A stretch of 9,141 nucleotides of DNA, taken from contig NKIE01000081.1 of assembly GCA_002256055.1 (NCBI GenBank), forward strand, positions 1-9,141, read 5' to 3'. The translations under genes were made by a program, and so were the position numbers. Under the pieces are notes generated by a model that was not told the origin of the DNA, made no database searches, and saw only the letters and a list, made by a program, of their open reading frames with translations. This document shows positions 7,416-9,141 of the stretch, piece by piece. This DNA comes from Pseudomonas sp. PGPPP3. GTDB lineage: Bacteria; Pseudomonadota; Gammaproteobacteria; Pseudomonadales; Pseudomonadaceae. How positions within the stretch are numbered: the first letter of the stretch is position 1; each line of letters starts with the position of its first letter.

Positions 7416-9141
7416 ATGAAGCGATTTCCGGGCAAGTCGCGCCGTTTATGGCGGGTCTTGGCCATTTTTCCGTTGTGCCTGTTCGTTCTGCTCTGGTCTG
7501 CCGACCGCCTGTTTCCATTACCGTTGCCGGCGGATGATCAGGCGCGGGTGGTGGTGGCCGAGGACGGTACGCCGTTGTGGCGTTTTGCCGATGCCGAGGG
7601 GGTGTGGCGTTACCCGGTCACGCCCGAGCAGGTGGCGCCGGCGTATTTGCAGGCGCTGCTCAGCTATGAAGACCGCTGGTTTTATCAGCACCCTGGGGTC
7701 AACCCGTTAGCGTTGGGGCGGGCGGTCTGGCAGAACCTCAGCGGTGGGCGGGTGGTGTCCGGTGGTAGCACCTTGTCGATGCAGGTGGCGCGGCTGCTCG
7801 ATCCTCACTCGCGCAGCCTGTCCGGCAAGCTCAAGCAGCTGTGGCGCACCCTGCAGTTGGAGTGGCACCTGTCGAAGGCGGAAATTCTCACCCTGTACCT
7901 CAATCGCGCGCCCTTCGGCGGCACCTTGCAGGGCGTTGCTGCGGCCAGTTGGGCGTATCTGGGCAAGCCGCCGAGCCAGTTGACCCATGCCGAGGCGGCG
8001 CTGTTTGCGGTGCTGCCCCAGGCACCCAGCCGCTTGCGGCCGGACCGTCACCCGCATGCGGCGCAGGCCGCTCGCGACAAGGTGCTGCGGCGTCTGACGC
8101 AGTTTCAGGTGTGGACGCCGACGCAACTGCGCGAGGCGCTGGAGGAGCCGGTGCTGCTGGCGCCGCGGCGTGAGCCGAGCCTGGCACCGTTGCTGGCGCG
8201 GCGGCTAAACACGCCGCACAGCCCAGCGCTGATCAGCACCACCCTGGACGCCGCCTTGCAGCGCCGTCTAGAAGACTTGCTGCTGGGCTGGCGCGCGCGC
8301 CTGCCGGAGCGCACCTCGGCGGCGATCCTGGTGGTCGAGCACGAGACGATGGCCGTGCGTGCCTACTTGGGCTCGGTGGACATCACCGACCCGCGGCGCT
8401 TCGGCCATGTCGACATGATCAGCGCCCAGCGCTCACCCGGCTCGACCCTCAAGCCCTTCCTGTATGGCATGGCTCTGGACGCTGGGCTGATTCATTCCGA
8501 GTCGCTGCTGCAGGATGTGCCGCGCCGTTATGGCGATTACCGGCCGGGCAATTTCGCCGCCGGGTTTAGCGGCCCGGTGGCGGCCAGTGCGGCGCTGGCC
8601 ACTTCGCTCAACTTGCCGGCGGTGCAATTGCTTGAGGCTTACGGGCCGAAGCGCTTTGCCGGCGAACTGCGCAGCGCCGGCGTGCCGCTGGCCTTACCGG
8701 CGTTGGCCGAGCCGAACCTGGCGCTGATTCTTGGTGGCGCCGGTAGCCGCCTGGAGGACTTGGTGGGTGGCTACCGCGCCCTGGCCCACGGCGGCAAGAG
8801 TGCTCGCTTGCGCTTGCAGCCGCAGGACTTGCTGGTTGAGCGGCGGCTGTTGTCGCCGGGCTCGGCGTGGATCATTCGCCGCATTCTGAGCGGCCAGGCT
8901 CGCCCGGACCGCGACCCGCGCGCGCACTTGCTGCAACGCCCCAGCTTGGCCTGGAAGACCGGCACCAGCTATGGCTTTCGCGATGCTTGGGCAATAGGTG
9001 TGGGGCCGCGTTATCTGATCGGCATCTGGATCGGTCGCCCGGACGGCACCCCGGTGCCCGGCCAGTTCGGCTTGGCGTCGGCTGCACCGCTGATGTTGCA
9101 GGCGCATGACCTGTTGGTGAACCGCGCCCGCCAGCGCGGCC
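7416..9141 (+). CDS. pbpC: Penicillin-binding protein 1C (bifunctional transglycosylase/transpeptidase), truncated by window end
   Basis: The frame is open from ATG 7416 to the right edge, 575 codons. A basic start and one hydrophobic segment (about residues 11-32) make a type II inner-membrane anchor with the enzyme in the periplasm. The GT51 glycosyltransferase domain shows EDRWFYQHPG (catalytic Glu85), GGSTLSMQVAR (116-126), the RTLQLEWHLSKAEILTLYLN segment and LPQAPSRLRP. The transpeptidase domain shows SPGSTLKPF with Ser343 and Lys346 (SxxK), SLN at 397-399 and KTGTS at 514-518. E. coli PbpC has about 770 residues, so roughly 200 are missing, including the expected C-terminal BiPBP_C domain. 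It polymerises lipid II and may cross-link peptidoglycan; in E. coli the transpeptidase role is uncertain. It is probably cotranscribed with the upstream alpha-2-macroglobulin gene. No defect is seen. Confidence 0.95.
   Translation, partial: MKRFPGKSRRLWRVLAIFPLCLFVLLWSADRLFPLPLPADDQARVVVAEDGTPLWRFADAEGVWRYPVTPEQVAPAYLQALLSYEDRWFYQHPGVNPLALGRAVWQNLSGGRVVSGGSTLSMQVARLLDPHSRSLSGKLKQLWRTLQLEWHLSKAEILTLYLNRAPFGGTLQGVAAASWAYLGKPPSQLTHAEAALFAVLPQAPSRLRPDRHPHAAQAARDKVLRRLTQFQVWTPTQLREALEEPVLLAPRREPSLAPLLARRLNTPHSPALISTTLDAALQRRLEDLLLGWRARLPERTSAAILVVEHETMAVRAYLGSVDITDPRRFGHVDMISAQRSPGSTLKPFLYGMALDAGLIHSESLLQDVPRRYGDYRPGNFAAGFSGPVAASAALATSLNLPAVQLLEAYGPKRFAGELRSAGVPLALPALAEPNLALILGGAGSRLEDLVGGYRALAHGGKSARLRLQPQDLLVERRLLSPGSAWIIRRILSGQARPDRDPRAHLLQRPSLAWKTGTSYGFRDAWAIGVGPRYLIGIWIGRPDGTPVPGQFGLASAAPLMLQAHDLLVNRARQRG

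Noticed and set aside
7416..9141. Possibility that the PBP1C gene is a pseudogene because no stop is seen
   Set aside because: The frame is uninterrupted to the window edge with all catalytic motifs in order and spacing, so the missing end is due to the window limit.

Overview
The window looks like a stretch of GC-rich gammaproteobacterial chromosome, most likely from Pseudomonas or a close relative. This rests on strong G/C third-position bias, purine-rich Shine-Dalgarno sites, and the pairing of a thioester alpha-2-macroglobulin lipoprotein with penicillin-binding protein 1C. The genus is inferred from composition and protein resemblance, not from a search. No phage, IS, tRNA, rRNA, CRISPR or plasmid feature was seen; this reads as ordinary core chromosome.

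Layout: positions 1-455 (+) hold the C-terminal part of an alpha/beta-hydrolase whose start lies outside the window. It converges on a minus-strand pair: a MATE-family transporter of the DinF type (2282-939), followed after 27 nt by a small four-helix membrane protein of the DUF2214 family (911-474). A hairpin fills the 18-nt convergent gap and overlaps the DUF2214 stop codon. The 165-nt gap 2283-2447 separates the transporter from a divergent plus-strand unit. It carries a perfect 9-bp inverted repeat in front of the transporter and -10-like hexamers for both directions.

The plus-strand unit is the biological centre of the window. A 1631-residue periplasmic lipoprotein alpha-2-macroglobulin (YfhM type, intact CLEQ thioester, Asp at lipoprotein position +2) occupies 2448-7343. 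It is followed 72 nt later by pbpC, a bifunctional glycosyltransferase/transpeptidase that runs off the right edge with 575 codons visible and all catalytic motifs present. This is the known yfhM-pbpC arrangement. The family model is that the macroglobulin traps foreign proteases that have breached the outer membrane, while PBP1C may help repair peptidoglycan. The link between the two is association, not a demonstrated pathway here.

I found no clearly undescribed system. The points most worth a second look are the palindrome before the MATE gene, the histidine pattern of the DUF2214 protein (which resembles the CopD/HemJ fold), and the two convergent or intercistronic hairpins.
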